DNA of 64,000 nt from Faecalicatena contorta (GTDB taxonomy: Bacteria; Bacillota; Clostridia; Lachnospirales; Lachnospiraceae). Shown here piece after piece: positions 26,330-35,051 of this stretch (position 1 is its first letter; every line of letters starts with the position of its first letter). The stretch lies in assembly GCF_039521745.1 (NCBI RefSeq), contig NZ_BAAACT010000069.1. One strand, 5' to 3'. The position numbers and the translations under genes were made by a program. Under the pieces are notes generated by a model. It was not told where the DNA came from, searched no databases, and worked only from the letters and a program-made list of their open reading frames with translations.

Positions 26330-26859
26330 ATCCGGTATACCTCTCCATTCATATCTTTCCATTGAAATAATTTATTTTCATATATCATATAACTATGCAC
26401 TGAATCCTCCTTTGGAATAGAAACAGAGCCCGGATTCATATAAATATATGTTTCATGCTCCTCACAGGCAGGAACGTGGGTATGTCCATTCAGCAGAATA
26501 TCGCCTGCTTTAAGCACCGGCAGATGTTCTGGATTAAAATTGTGCCCATGCGTGGCGAAAATGGTCTGGCCATCCAGTTCCAGCAGACAGTATTCCGCCA
26601 TAACCGGAAACTCCAGCACCATCTGATCCACCTCTGTATCACAGTTTCCCCTGACGCAGAGCAGGTGTTCCTTCATAGGGTTCAGCAATGCAATCACCTG
26701 CTTGGGAGCGTACTCCTTCGGCAGGTCATTGCGCGGCCCGTGATACAGGATATCTCCCAAAAGAAGCAGCCTGTCCGCCCTTTCTCTTTCGTATGCCTCC
26801 AGCATCTGCCTGCAGTAAAAGGCAGATCCGTGGATATCCGATGCAATCATCAATCTCAT
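26305..26859 (-). CDS. Metallophosphoesterase, YfcE-type phosphodiesterase
   Basis: A 184-residue enzyme, the usual length for YfcE. Calcineurin-like metal motifs are in order: SDIHGS, LGDILYHG, RGNCDTEVD, ATHGHNF and GHTHVP. It hydrolyses phosphodiesters such as bis-pNPP in vitro; the natural substrate is uncertain. The ATG at 26859 follows GGAGAGGAG. It lies between the AIM24 gene and the NYN gene, with which it overlaps, so the two are likely translated together. Confidence 0.9.
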   Translation of the reverse strand: MRLMIASDIHGSAFYCRQMLEAYERERADRLLLLGDILYHGPRNDLPKEYAPKQVIALLNPMKEHLLCVRGNCDTEVDQMVLEFPVMAEYCLLELDGQTIFATHGHNFNPEHLPVLKAGDILLNGHTHVPACEEHETYIYMNPGSVSIPKEDSVHSYMIYENKLFQWKDMNGEVYRIWKTNMHC

Positions 26860-26882
26860 CTCTGCAGCTCCTCTCCTTGCCT

Positions 26883-26905
26883 GCAAAGGGGTCTGACCCC
26901 TTTGC
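26883..26905. repeat. GGGGTCTGACCCC palindrome, copy 4
   Basis: A perfect 11+1+11 palindrome (GCAAAGGGGTC, T, GACCCCTTTGC), 6 nt after the AIM24 stop codon and about 24 nt before the phosphodiesterase start. Confidence 0.8.
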
Positions 26906-26910
26906 GCCCT

Positions 26911-27588
26911 TTATGCATTTCCGCTTGGTATGAAAGGCCGGATGGATGCTGCCACGCTGGATATCGGCATCGTCTGCAGCCAGATCCTGCCCGGGCCCGT
27001 CAGTACGGTGTTAAACAGCCCTTCACCGCCCAACAGCTTATTCTTGATCCCCGGAACCTGCTGTATATCAATCTGCACGCCGACTTCAAATCCCGCTACA
27101 TTGCCGGTATCCACAACGATCTGCTGCCCGGGCCCCAGCTGGTATTCAACCAGTTCCCCGTCTATCTCTACAAATGCCATGCCTGAACCTGAAAGCCGCT
27201 GCATGATAAAACCTTCCCCGCCGAAAAATCCCGCTCCCATTTTCTTATTAAAATGCATGGACAGCTGAATTCCTGCCTCTGATGCAAGAAATGCACTTTT
27301 CTGTACAATCATCTCTCTGTCCGGTCTAATCTCAAGCGGAAGTATCCTCCCCGGGAAACTGGAACCGAACGCGATCATCCCTGCCCCCTGTGCAGTATAT
27401 ATATTTTGGAACATACTTTCGCCGGAAAATGCTTTTGAGAACATTTTCCCCAGCCCTCCGCCTGCAGTATCCATCTGCATATTTGGACTCATCCATACCA
27501 TGGAGCCTTTTTCAGTTATCATCTGCTCCCCATTTTCAAGCTCACATACAACCACGGGAAATGCCCCGCCTTTTATTTCATATTTCAT
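26911..27588 (-). CDS. AIM24/TIGR00266-family protein
   Basis: A 225-residue beta-rich cytoplasmic protein of the AIM24 group (GGAFPVVVCELENGEQMITEKGSMVWM start, glycine-rich GGGLGKMFSKAFSGE, and FLIQR-like FIMQRLSGSG). Bacterial members are of unknown function; the mitochondrial homologue shapes inner-membrane organisation. The ATG at 27588 is preceded by AAGGAGGT. The gene is followed immediately by a dispersed palindrome and begins about 100 nt after jetD, so it may be the tail of the Wadjet transcript. Confidence 0.82.
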   Translation of the reverse strand: MKYEIKGGAFPVVVCELENGEQMITEKGSMVWMSPNMQMDTAGGGLGKMFSKAFSGESMFQNIYTAQGAGMIAFGSSFPGRILPLEIRPDREMIVQKSAFLASEAGIQLSMHFNKKMGAGFFGGEGFIMQRLSGSGMAFVEIDGELVEYQLGPGQQIVVDTGNVAGFEVGVQIDIQQVPGIKNKLLGGEGLFNTVLTGPGRIWLQTMPISSVAASIRPFIPSGNA

Positions 27589-27665
27589 ACTTACCTCCTT
27601 CTTAATTTTGAGTACTCTCGGAAACTCTTTGCGCACAGCGCACTGCCTAAACATTCCCCCTTTTC

Positions 27666-27687
27666 GCCTGCGTTTTTCCACGCAGGC
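27666..27687 (-). terminator. Hairpin abutting the jetD stop
   Basis: An 8-bp stem (GCCTGCGT/ACGCAGGC) with a 6-nt loop starts one base after the jetD stop codon. There is no clear T-run on the minus strand, so it may stabilise the transcript end rather than terminate. Confidence 0.5.
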
Positions 27688-27688
27688 C

Positions 27689-28876
27689 TCACATCAGAAA
27701 ACATTCCTGCTCGATAGCCGCCCTCTTCTCCAGGATAGCATCTATCAGGCCCTGGAGTTCCGGTATCTTAGTGTTTTTCAGCTTCTGCAGCGTCTTTTCC
27801 GCAATCGGTTCTCCCCATGCCAGATAGCGTTCATATGTCTCCGCGTCCATCATAAGCGGCCGCACATCCGGGAAAATATTTTTCTTAATATACTCAAAAA
27901 TCTTAACTCCACCGTAATCCAAATCCCCGCTGTGATAAAACTGTACGCCTTTTCCCTCCAGCGCCGCCCAAAGCTGCTGCAGAAATCTTTTTTCCCGTGG
28001 TGAAAAATACCCGTGGCTGAAGACATATAAGGTTCCTTCCTGATATGGAGCCGATACGAAATTGGCCTTATTTTCAATGGTAACTACGCGTTTTATCTCC
28101 GGCTGCTCACTCAGGATCACGGCATTTTTCAATGTCTCGCTATTCAAGACCGTCCCATATATATATTCTCCCAGGTTAATATCAAAACATGTTGAGCCCT
28201 GCACTATCCTAATCCGAAGAGCCCCCTTTAGAGACATTTCCTGGGAATACTCCTCAATGTTGAGCTGGGAGAGTACTTCCTTATCATCCATCTCTTCCAC
28301 CACATCCCTACAATACTGCCGGGCCTTTGCTATGATATGGGATTCCGCGTTTTCCTCAAAAGTCTTCGAATTCATAAGATATCTACTGCTGAAGATCCGT
28401 TTAAACACGGGCTCCTTCAGTTCATCGATTCCCCGGAAACAGGGCATGTATACTTCCCGTTTGTCCAGCATCTTCGGAATATTCCCCCGCCCCAGCTGCT
28501 CCAGAAGGTCCCGGTAGTACCGGCAGATCCACTCCGTCTGCAGCCCGTCCAGTTCCCGCTCCAACAGTTCGCAGTACGCCTGGATCTGTTTCCATTTCGG
28601 CTGCCGCCCGGGCTGTGTTTCCATCAGAGCCGCATAAAATCTGTCCAGATCCTCCAGCCGGTAGTAAATCCGCTCGATATCACTTCCCCGGGTCAGCCAC
28701 TTAATCCGGATCATCCCCGCCCGCTCCAGCTCCTCCGCCTCCGACACCAGAACCGTCTTCCCGCAGGCATCATACTCCTGCTGGTCAATCCGCAAAGACT
28801 TCCCGCCTGTGGCCCCCGGCCGCCAGTCATTTCGACTGTTCTCACATTTCTCAATAATTCTTTCTACAAGATACAC
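27689..28876 (-). CDS. jetD: Wadjet protein JetD (Toprim nuclease subunit)
   Basis: A 395-residue subunit of the Wadjet anti-plasmid system. The N-terminal half is helical and binds DNA in relatives. The C-terminal topoisomerase VI-like Toprim domain has the Glu in TIENKANF and the acidic motif SGDLDYGGVKIF. JetD cuts circular DNA after the JetABC SMC complex has extruded it. Translation likely starts at GTG after AGGGAGGC. It follows jetC by 87 nt with a palindrome in the gap. Confidence 0.88.
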   Translation of the reverse strand: MYLVERIIEKCENSRNDWRPGATGGKSLRIDQQEYDACGKTVLVSEAEELERAGMIRIKWLTRGSDIERIYYRLEDLDRFYAALMETQPGRQPKWKQIQAYCELLERELDGLQTEWICRYYRDLLEQLGRGNIPKMLDKREVYMPCFRGIDELKEPVFKRIFSSRYLMNSKTFEENAESHIIAKARQYCRDVVEEMDDKEVLSQLNIEEYSQEMSLKGALRIRIVQGSTCFDINLGEYIYGTVLNSETLKNAVILSEQPEIKRVVTIENKANFVSAPYQEGTLYVFSHGYFSPREKRFLQQLWAALEGKGVQFYHSGDLDYGGVKIFEYIKKNIFPDVRPLMMDAETYERYLAWGEPIAEKTLQKLKNTKIPELQGLIDAILEKRAAIEQECFLM

Positions 28877-28946
28877 AATATCACGCCTCCCTAGGGGAAA
28901 AACACATCTTCGTTATCCAATTGTCTGAACATTCTGAGAATGGTCC

Positions 28947-28966
28947 GCAAAGGGGTCTGACCCCTA
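28947..28966. repeat. GGGGTCTGACCCC palindrome overlapping the jetC stop, copy 5
   Basis: The jetC TAG stop codon supplies the first bases of GGGGTCAGACCCC on the minus strand, so the repeat begins inside the gene end. Confidence 0.75.
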
Positions 28967-31900
28967 TTCTGCCTCCACCAGTTCCCCAAATTCTGTCCGC
29001 TCGAATTCCTGTATAGATATATGTTTTTTATTCGGATTCGCATATACAAATGTCTTATCCACATTCTCCAGGTAGTTCTGTATCTTATCATTCGTAGCGC
29101 TGATTATAGCCTGGAACCCTAACCCACGGATAAGGGAGATGCAGCTTGCCACTTTCTCCGCATCCATCTTTGAAAATGCCTCGTCCAGCACCACCAGCCG
29201 AATAGTAGGATTCCGATGTATCTTGGGCGACAGGTTGATCCGGTATACCTGGGCGAAACTGGCGAGCAGTGCCACATACAAGGGATTCTGCCCTTCGCCG
29301 CCGGAGTTTTTCTTGATCATCTTACTGAGTCCGATGGTCATGTCTTTCTCGCCCTGCACGATCTGCTGCATATCAAAGGACAGGTAGGTTCTGTAATCGG
29401 CATATTTGTCCATGTTCTTCTTGGCCTCTTCCAGCTCCTCTCTTGTGGCATTCTCGGGCGGAATGAAGATGTTGATCAGCTCGTTCATCATCTCCCCGTA
29501 CTGATCCTCGTGCTCCATGGTGAACATATTCAGCTGGTTCTCCATGGCTTGAGTCAGCTGGGACGGATTGATCTTCAGCGAATCATCCATGAACATTCTG
29601 TAGTATTTTCCGTCCGGTCCCTTGTTCTTTGTAATCACGAACTGGTACTTGTCCTTTCCGAAATCCAGCCTGCTGATAATGCGGTTCAGCTCATCCTTGC
29701 GCTGGTAAGCTTCCCGGATTGCACTGCGGATCTTGAAAATAAAGTCGTCTTTGAAATGTTCTACCGCCGACCGCGACTGCTCCCTGGCCGCTTCTTTGTA
29801 TCCTTCCAGGTCGTCGCATTCCAGGCTCTCCAACAGCCTGTCATAAGGGCCGTTGTCCTTAATACTGGCTGAGAATGTCCGGTTCGGGTATCTCTGTGTA
29901 TAGCTGCTCCGGATATCCACCAGCTCCTGGTAAGCCCGTTCCTTCTTCTCCTCCAGCGGCGCCCGGTCCCCCAGCCGCTGCCTCCTGAGATAGTCGTAAT
30001 TCACGGAACGCCTGCCCTCCATAAACTGAGCAAACAGCTCCTCAAACTCCGCATCCTCTTTAAAGTACCGCTCCCGATCCGCAAGCTGGGCATGCATCTC
30101 CAGGCTGTCGGACTTACATTTACTAATAAACTCCTTATTCTTCCATATCTCCTCCTGGGCCGTCCGGATCTGCATCTTCTTTTCTTCCTGCCGCCGCATC
30201 AGCTCAAGCTTCTCGGCCTCCCACGCAGACACAGATTCTTCCCGGAGCGTACGCATCTTCTCCGTCAGCTGCTTCTTTTGCCGCTCCTTCCCCGGAATCT
30301 TCCCCACATCATCCAGCCATTCCATGTATTCGGAAACCGGCTGCAGCAGCCCCTCATACTGCCCGATCTTACGGAATTGCTCCAGCATCTCCTGCAGAGG
30401 CATCCGCTCCTCCTGCAGCGCCCGGCACTTCTCATCCAGCTGTCGGATGCGCTGCCGCATACTCGTTTCCCCGATGTAAGCCCTTCTGGTGTAGTTCTCC
30501 GGATTCATGTGCTGCAGCCGGTAGCTGTGGTACAAAACACAGTCCGGCGTCACACCCACGCGGCACCTGCGCAGCTCCTCCACACTCTCACATTTCATCA
30601 CATTCCCGAGGGTATAATCAATATATGCCTTCACATGCGCCTCCCGCGCAGTCACCTCACCGGCCAGCGCTCCGGGCCGTACCGGATGTTCCTCCTCCAG
30701 AACCTTCTCCGTATCCAACACCGCAGCGCGGAAGAACTTTTTCTTATCCATCTCCTGGTAAATATCCATGGCAGCCTTTGCATACTGCGGCTCCACCACC
30801 AGAAGCAGCTTATTATTCCCCAGATATCCTTCCACGGCATTGTGCCACCGCTCATCCCGAATATCCAGCAGATCGGCCAGAATCTGTACATTCACAAACT
30901 TCCCGCAGCGCTCATGCAGCCGGTTGCGCAGCTCATATCTGGCCTCCTCAAGCTCCTTCGGGTATGCCTTGCGCCCTTGCCTGAGTTCCTTTAGCTCCTC
31001 CCGTGCCTCATGCTCTTCCTTCTTAATCTTCCTAAGCCGGGAGTCGGTCTCACGCCGTTCCTCCTCCAGCTCCTCCCGAAGCGCGGCCAAGCTCTCCTTC
31101 AGCCGTTCCAGCTCCCCTTCAGTAATATTCCCCTTCCCAAATTTCTCGATATCCCATAAAACCTGGTTGGGCGCCGCGTCACAGCCGGACCAGTCCTTTA
31201 ACCGCACCGCAGTCTGCTCCCACTTTACCTTACTGCTGCCCAGGCGCTCCAGCGCCTCATTCACACTCAGCAGCTCCGTTTCCAGCCCGGAATAGCCGCT
31301 GTTGCTGATCCGAAGCAGCACGTCCTCATATTCCTTCTGAATCCGGGCAGCATCTTCCTCCCGCCGCCTCTGCATCGTCTCCTGACGGCTGATCTCCTCC
31401 TCGCGGCCCCCAATCTTGTCCGACAGCTCCTGAATCTTCGCCCGCAGCTGAAGCATCTCCAGCTTATCGATCTGATACGTACAGGACTCGGCGTCTCTGC
31501 GGCGCTCCCTGTACTGTCCATAACTTTCCCGGATCTCCTTCAGCCGTCGGATCTCCTCCAGCGTCTCCTCTATCTTATTGCGCATCCGCCCGTACTGCAT
31601 GACACTCTCCTGAAGATCCTCGATGTGGATATCCTGCTCCATGCAGATATATTCCTTCACAAAATCTTCCAGCTTAATATTCATGCGGAACGGTATCGCC
31701 CGTTTAAAAAGCCGGGGGAACTTTTCCATATCCAGCCCGCCTAAGTAGATATCATACAGCTGCCTGCGGAAACGCTCATTGCTGGGGCCGCAGTAATGCT
31801 GCTCCGGCGGAAATACCCGCTGCAGATACTCCCGCATTTCCCCAGTTGTCAGGCAGCGCTTATCCGCCCGGTAACCATTCTCCAGAAGCCCGCCCGTGTG

Positions 31901-32314
31901 CCAGAAAAACAGCCTGCCGATCTCATTCGTCGCAGTCTCCACATCAAAAACAACACCCACACATTGCTTTTCATGGGTATTGGTCTGCTCCAGTTCTAAC
32001 ACAATCGTACTGGAAAAATTATGGTTCCGCAGATATTGGGATTCATTATTTTCACTGATATTCACCATACCACGGAGGTACTCAATCAACGTCCGGTCCG
32101 AATCATCCGCTGCAGCCTTATTAAAAAATCGCCTCCCGTCCGTATTGGCATACAGCACAATCTGCAAGGCGTCGATCACTGTAGACTTCCCGCTGCCGGA
32201 ATGGCCGGTGAAAAAATTGATCCCCTCATTCAGCGTCAGTATCTTCCTGTCTATATAATGCCAGTTATTCAGGCAGATCTTTGATAGTGCTTTGAATGGC
32301 TGTTTCGTCTCCAA
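28964..32314 (-). CDS. jetC: Wadjet protein JetC (SMC/MukB-like ATPase)
   Basis: An 1,116-residue SMC-like motor. Walker A GHSGSGKST is at residues 37-45. Long coiled-coil arms run from about 230 to 480 and 640 to 830, with a hinge-like region between (NVQILADLLDIRDERWHNAVEG). The ABC signature NSGGEGQNP and Walker B RLVVLDEAFSKMD are near the C-terminus. It should form the loop-extruding core with JetA and JetB. Translation begins at TTG after GAGGAGG and overlaps jetB by 50 nt. Confidence 0.92.
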   Translation of the reverse strand: METKQPFKALSKICLNNWHYIDRKILTLNEGINFFTGHSGSGKSTVIDALQIVLYANTDGRRFFNKAAADDSDRTLIEYLRGMVNISENNESQYLRNHNFSSTIVLELEQTNTHEKQCVGVVFDVETATNEIGRLFFWHTGGLLENGYRADKRCLTTGEMREYLQRVFPPEQHYCGPSNERFRRQLYDIYLGGLDMEKFPRLFKRAIPFRMNIKLEDFVKEYICMEQDIHIEDLQESVMQYGRMRNKIEETLEEIRRLKEIRESYGQYRERRRDAESCTYQIDKLEMLQLRAKIQELSDKIGGREEEISRQETMQRRREEDAARIQKEYEDVLLRISNSGYSGLETELLSVNEALERLGSSKVKWEQTAVRLKDWSGCDAAPNQVLWDIEKFGKGNITEGELERLKESLAALREELEEERRETDSRLRKIKKEEHEAREELKELRQGRKAYPKELEEARYELRNRLHERCGKFVNVQILADLLDIRDERWHNAVEGYLGNNKLLLVVEPQYAKAAMDIYQEMDKKKFFRAAVLDTEKVLEEEHPVRPGALAGEVTAREAHVKAYIDYTLGNVMKCESVEELRRCRVGVTPDCVLYHSYRLQHMNPENYTRRAYIGETSMRQRIRQLDEKCRALQEERMPLQEMLEQFRKIGQYEGLLQPVSEYMEWLDDVGKIPGKERQKKQLTEKMRTLREESVSAWEAEKLELMRRQEEKKMQIRTAQEEIWKNKEFISKCKSDSLEMHAQLADRERYFKEDAEFEELFAQFMEGRRSVNYDYLRRQRLGDRAPLEEKKERAYQELVDIRSSYTQRYPNRTFSASIKDNGPYDRLLESLECDDLEGYKEAAREQSRSAVEHFKDDFIFKIRSAIREAYQRKDELNRIISRLDFGKDKYQFVITKNKGPDGKYYRMFMDDSLKINPSQLTQAMENQLNMFTMEHEDQYGEMMNELINIFIPPENATREELEEAKKNMDKYADYRTYLSFDMQQIVQGEKDMTIGLSKMIKKNSGGEGQNPLYVALLASFAQVYRINLSPKIHRNPTIRLVVLDEAFSKMDAEKVASCISLIRGLGFQAIISATNDKIQNYLENVDKTFVYANPNKKHISIQEFERTEFGELVEAE

Positions 32315-32909
32315 TGTTGTCCTCCTCGTGAAATGTTTTCAGCAGTTCCCGGATATCCTCTCCCATCAGCACCGCATTGATACACGGATAAATGATCAGC
32401 CTGGTATGTTCGTTCAGTTCCTCCAGCATATCCAGCGGCTCAATAATCTGATATTTCTTCAGAAGGGAGACCGTCCTTCGCATCTCCGTGGGCGACGGAA
32501 TCCCCTTAAGAACACGGAAGTCCCCGGCCTTTCCGTTGAGCGCCCCCATAGTCGTCACGATATGGCTGCTGGAAGAAACCTCCGCCATCTGCTCATCATA
32601 AAGAAGCTTCAGCACCAGTAGGTATATCGTAGCAAGCCTGGGCATCTTTTCTCCCCAGAGCGCCTCCCCCTGGATATAGATCAGCCCCATATGGGCATTC
32701 TCCTGAAGCGTAATCCCCGCCACCTGAAAATATGCTCTCAAAAATTCCAAATGCTTACTGCATATCCGGTACTCCTTCACATAGGCCAGCCTTCCCGCCC
32801 GCCTGTCATACTTCCGCTCCAGAAGAAACGTCTGCCTGTACAGAAGCTGAATCACATCCGTCAGCGCCTCCTGCTCCTCCTGCATCAGCTGTTCATAATA
32901 CTCTATCAT
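32265..32909 (-). CDS. jetB: Wadjet protein JetB (DUF4194, kite subunit)
   Basis: A 214-residue winged-helix kite-type protein of the DUF4194 group (EYYEQLMQEEQEALTDVIQLLYRQTFLLER, then LATIYLLVLKLLYDE). It bridges JetC heads and JetA. The ATG at 32909 is chosen because GAGGAG lies 10 nt upstream. Frames reaching 33,020 would cross a palindrome and overlap jetA. Gene order and the tight overlap with jetC confirm the assignment better than sequence alone. Confidence 0.85.
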   Translation of the reverse strand: MIEYYEQLMQEEQEALTDVIQLLYRQTFLLERKYDRRAGRLAYVKEYRICSKHLEFLRAYFQVAGITLQENAHMGLIYIQGEALWGEKMPRLATIYLLVLKLLYDEQMAEVSSSSHIVTTMGALNGKAGDFRVLKGIPSPTEMRRTVSLLKKYQIIEPLDMLEELNEHTRLIIYPCINAVLMGEDIRELLKTFHEEDNIGDETAIQSTIKDLPE

Positions 32910-32948
32910 AGAAACACTGCTCCTCACTTTTCTGATGCTATTCATCCT

Positions 32949-32970
32949 GCAAAGGGGTCTGACCCCTTTG
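32949..32970. repeat. GGGGTCTGACCCC palindrome between jetA and jetB, copy 6
   Basis: GCAAAGGGGTC, T, GACCCCTTTG lies about 35 nt after the jetA stop and about 40 nt before the jetB start, inside the operon. Confidence 0.8.
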
Positions 32971-33003
32971 AGGCTCCTTTGAGATTCTGTTAAGCTGCCC
33001 GTC

Positions 33004-34362
33004 TCACCGCCGCCGTACAAACCTCAGCCCCGGATAACGGTACCCATTATTCTCCACCATCGCTGCATCTTCCTCCAGCACCATATACCTGCTGTCCTTC
33101 CTGGTACTCATATCATAAGCCAGTATCAGCTTTTCAAAATCCCCTTCCCCTGAAATCTCCATCTTTGACACATCCAGCATCTCGTCCTTCATATGCGCCT
33201 CGATAAACTCCTCAATCTGCCTTCTGCTGTATCTGGCCTGTATCCGGTTGAGCCTCAGCACATCACTTCTCTCCAGATCCTCGGCAGCCTCCTCCGGCGC
33301 CATCTGGCTGATAAAGTCCTGCCTCCCCCTCCGGCGCTTGTACAGCGACTTTTCAGAAATCATTTCCAGCAGGGACAGGTTCATCCGGCTTCCCGTACTC
33401 CGCAGAACCTCCTCATAATCGTCTCCCTGCGCCATGCGGTTCAGCAGACGGATCACCAGCCCCTTCGTGTCCGTCTCCCCACTGAGCAGATAATTCAGCC
33501 TCGTCACCGTGGCCCGGACATACTTCGTGTGTTCCTTATCCATATTGGCGATCCTGTGCTCAATATCATCGAATCCCCGCTCAATCATATCCAGCAGATC
33601 CAACACATCCTCCTTCGTATCTCCCTGGGCCTTGGAACGCTCCCGGATCTTCTCAATCCACTCCTCATCCTCCCGCATATCCCGCAGAACCTTTTTAATA
33701 TCCATCTTATAAATGTAGAAGTTGTCCGAAGTCTTTAGAATATGGTACTTCTTCTGCACAATCTCCTCCACATACCCTTCCAGGTGCTCCTTCAACAGTT
33801 CCCCGTAAGTCTTCTGGTCCAGAAGCCTCGCAAAGAAACGGTCCATATTATGAAGCATGTCCTGCAGCGCCTTATTGAGCTTTCTCGTATTGATCAGCGC
33901 CGTCCGGAGCATATTCAGATTCACGCGCGGATCATGCTGAAAAGAAAACAGCGTGGCATACACATTCTGGATATAAACTTCCGTCTCCTCCATGTCTTCC
34001 GAGGTCAGCCGCTCAAAAGCATCGATAAATACAGCGGAATAATCCGGTATCACAATATTCGTAGCCAGTGTATTATAATCCTCAATCTTCTTCAGCCAGC
34101 CGGTCCTAAGCAGCCAGTTCAGGATACGGGAGGAAGGCGTTTCCAACATATCAAACTCCGTCTCATCCTCCTCGCGCTGCAGCTCGAAACGCTTCCTCGC
34201 GTTCATGTCGCCCAGAACCTGGATGCAGGCTTCCCGCGTCAAAAAGTAATTATTGTACTGATATTCTTCATTAATATATAATAACGCCTCAATATAAGCA
34301 TCCCGGTTCACCGAGCGGAATAAACTCCAAAAGGTGTCCGGGACTTCAAAACGCATCTGCAT
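33004..34362 (-). CDS. jetA: Wadjet protein JetA (kleisin subunit)
   Basis: A 452-residue kleisin-type subunit, first gene of the Wadjet operon. The N-terminal winged-helix region (FEVPDTFWSLFRSVNRDAYIEALLYI) and the middle helical section (DILDLIERG-like DVLDLLDMIERGFDDIEHRI) resemble JetA proteins of Gram-positive Wadjet systems. It clamps JetC heads and carries JetB. AAAGGGG precedes the ATG by about 12 nt. Upstream is a 690-nt non-coding stretch with a large inverted-repeat element that may carry or separate its promoter. Confidence 0.82.
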   Translation of the reverse strand: MQMRFEVPDTFWSLFRSVNRDAYIEALLYINEEYQYNNYFLTREACIQVLGDMNARKRFELQREEDETEFDMLETPSSRILNWLLRTGWLKKIEDYNTLATNIVIPDYSAVFIDAFERLTSEDMEETEVYIQNVYATLFSFQHDPRVNLNMLRTALINTRKLNKALQDMLHNMDRFFARLLDQKTYGELLKEHLEGYVEEIVQKKYHILKTSDNFYIYKMDIKKVLRDMREDEEWIEKIRERSKAQGDTKEDVLDLLDMIERGFDDIEHRIANMDKEHTKYVRATVTRLNYLLSGETDTKGLVIRLLNRMAQGDDYEEVLRSTGSRMNLSLLEMISEKSLYKRRRGRQDFISQMAPEEAAEDLERSDVLRLNRIQARYSRRQIEEFIEAHMKDEMLDVSKMEISGEGDFEKLILAYDMSTRKDSRYMVLEEDAAMVENNGYRYPGLRFVRRR

Positions 34363-34514
34363 AATGTAATTGTTCCCCTTTGGTTCAGTAAGGTATTGTT
34401 GGTTTCCAAATACAGCATCAATCGTACAAACTCATATGGTGCAGGACAGCCCGCACCACACCCTTATTACATTTTATCATACGGCCAAAATACTGTAAAC
34501 TGGAAGTTTGATTG
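34363..34514. other. Upstream region of the Wadjet operon
   Basis: No credible gene is seen. The plus-strand frame over 34,396-34,677 lacks a ribosome site and runs into an inverted-repeat element. The operon promoter should lie here on the minus strand but no clear -35/-10 pair was identified. Confidence 0.5.
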
Positions 34515-34865
34515 GCGGGTTTTGTCTTGTTATCGAATCGGACGCCTGTGGGAAGGAGGGGACGTGGCACGGCGCAGGAGGCATATGTGGGTTTACAAGG
34601 CTTTCCATTTGTTAACTGCCACTAAAGGGGAAACAGCCGGATTTTATGGATCCGAAGGGATTCACCCCGTTTTCTGATGAAAACGCGGCTCAGCCCTTCT
34701 TGAAATTTGTTTGGTAAAACAAATTTCATCCATAAAACCGGCTGTTTCCCCTTAAGTGGCAGTAACACGCATTCTATGCCCTGTAAACCCACATATGCCT
34801 CCTGCGCCGTGCCACGTCCCCTCCTTCCCGCAGGCTGGTTCAACTGATCGGCAGGTAAAACCCGC
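34515..34865. mobile_element. About 350-bp inverted-repeat element, possibly MITE-like
   Basis: Long, partly perfect inverted arms make a 351-bp unit. Outer 9-bp ends GCGGGTTTT and AAAACCCGC are at 34,515 and 34,857. A perfect 48-bp arm lies at 34,550-34,597 against 34,782-34,829. A perfect 16-bp block lies at 34,625-34,640 against 34,738-34,753. The centre holds an 11-bp hairpin (34,702-34,727). No transposase is encoded. Short frames inside (such as 34,622-34,843 minus) are products of the repeat. It may be a miniature transposon or a foldback structured element. Confidence 0.6.
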
Positions 34866-34981
34866 TCACTGGGGAGGGATCTAAACGGGGGCTGTGTATT
34901 GATTCGTTGGGTGGTACAGATTGGTTCCGGTACAGAAATTATATTGCACTATGTTTAACAGTGTATTTGCTATTTCTTCAT

Positions 34982-35009
34982 AAAAACATATCTGTTTAGT
35001 TGAACAGAT
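34982..35009 (-). terminator. Terminator of the TrpA-like cluster
   Basis: ATCTGTT/AACAGAT stem with a 6-nt loop and a T-run on the minus strand, about 45 nt after the alcohol dehydrogenase end. The stretch 34,866-34,981 shows nothing else. Confidence 0.65.
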
Positions 35010-35051
35010 GTCAGAAGATAGCTCGGAACTATAAATCACCTCGTTATCAGG

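Noticed and set aside
34396..34843. Two reading frames (93 and 73 residues) in the gap upstream of jetA
   Set aside because: They are mirror products of the inverted-repeat arms, lack ribosome sites and show no protein-like pattern.
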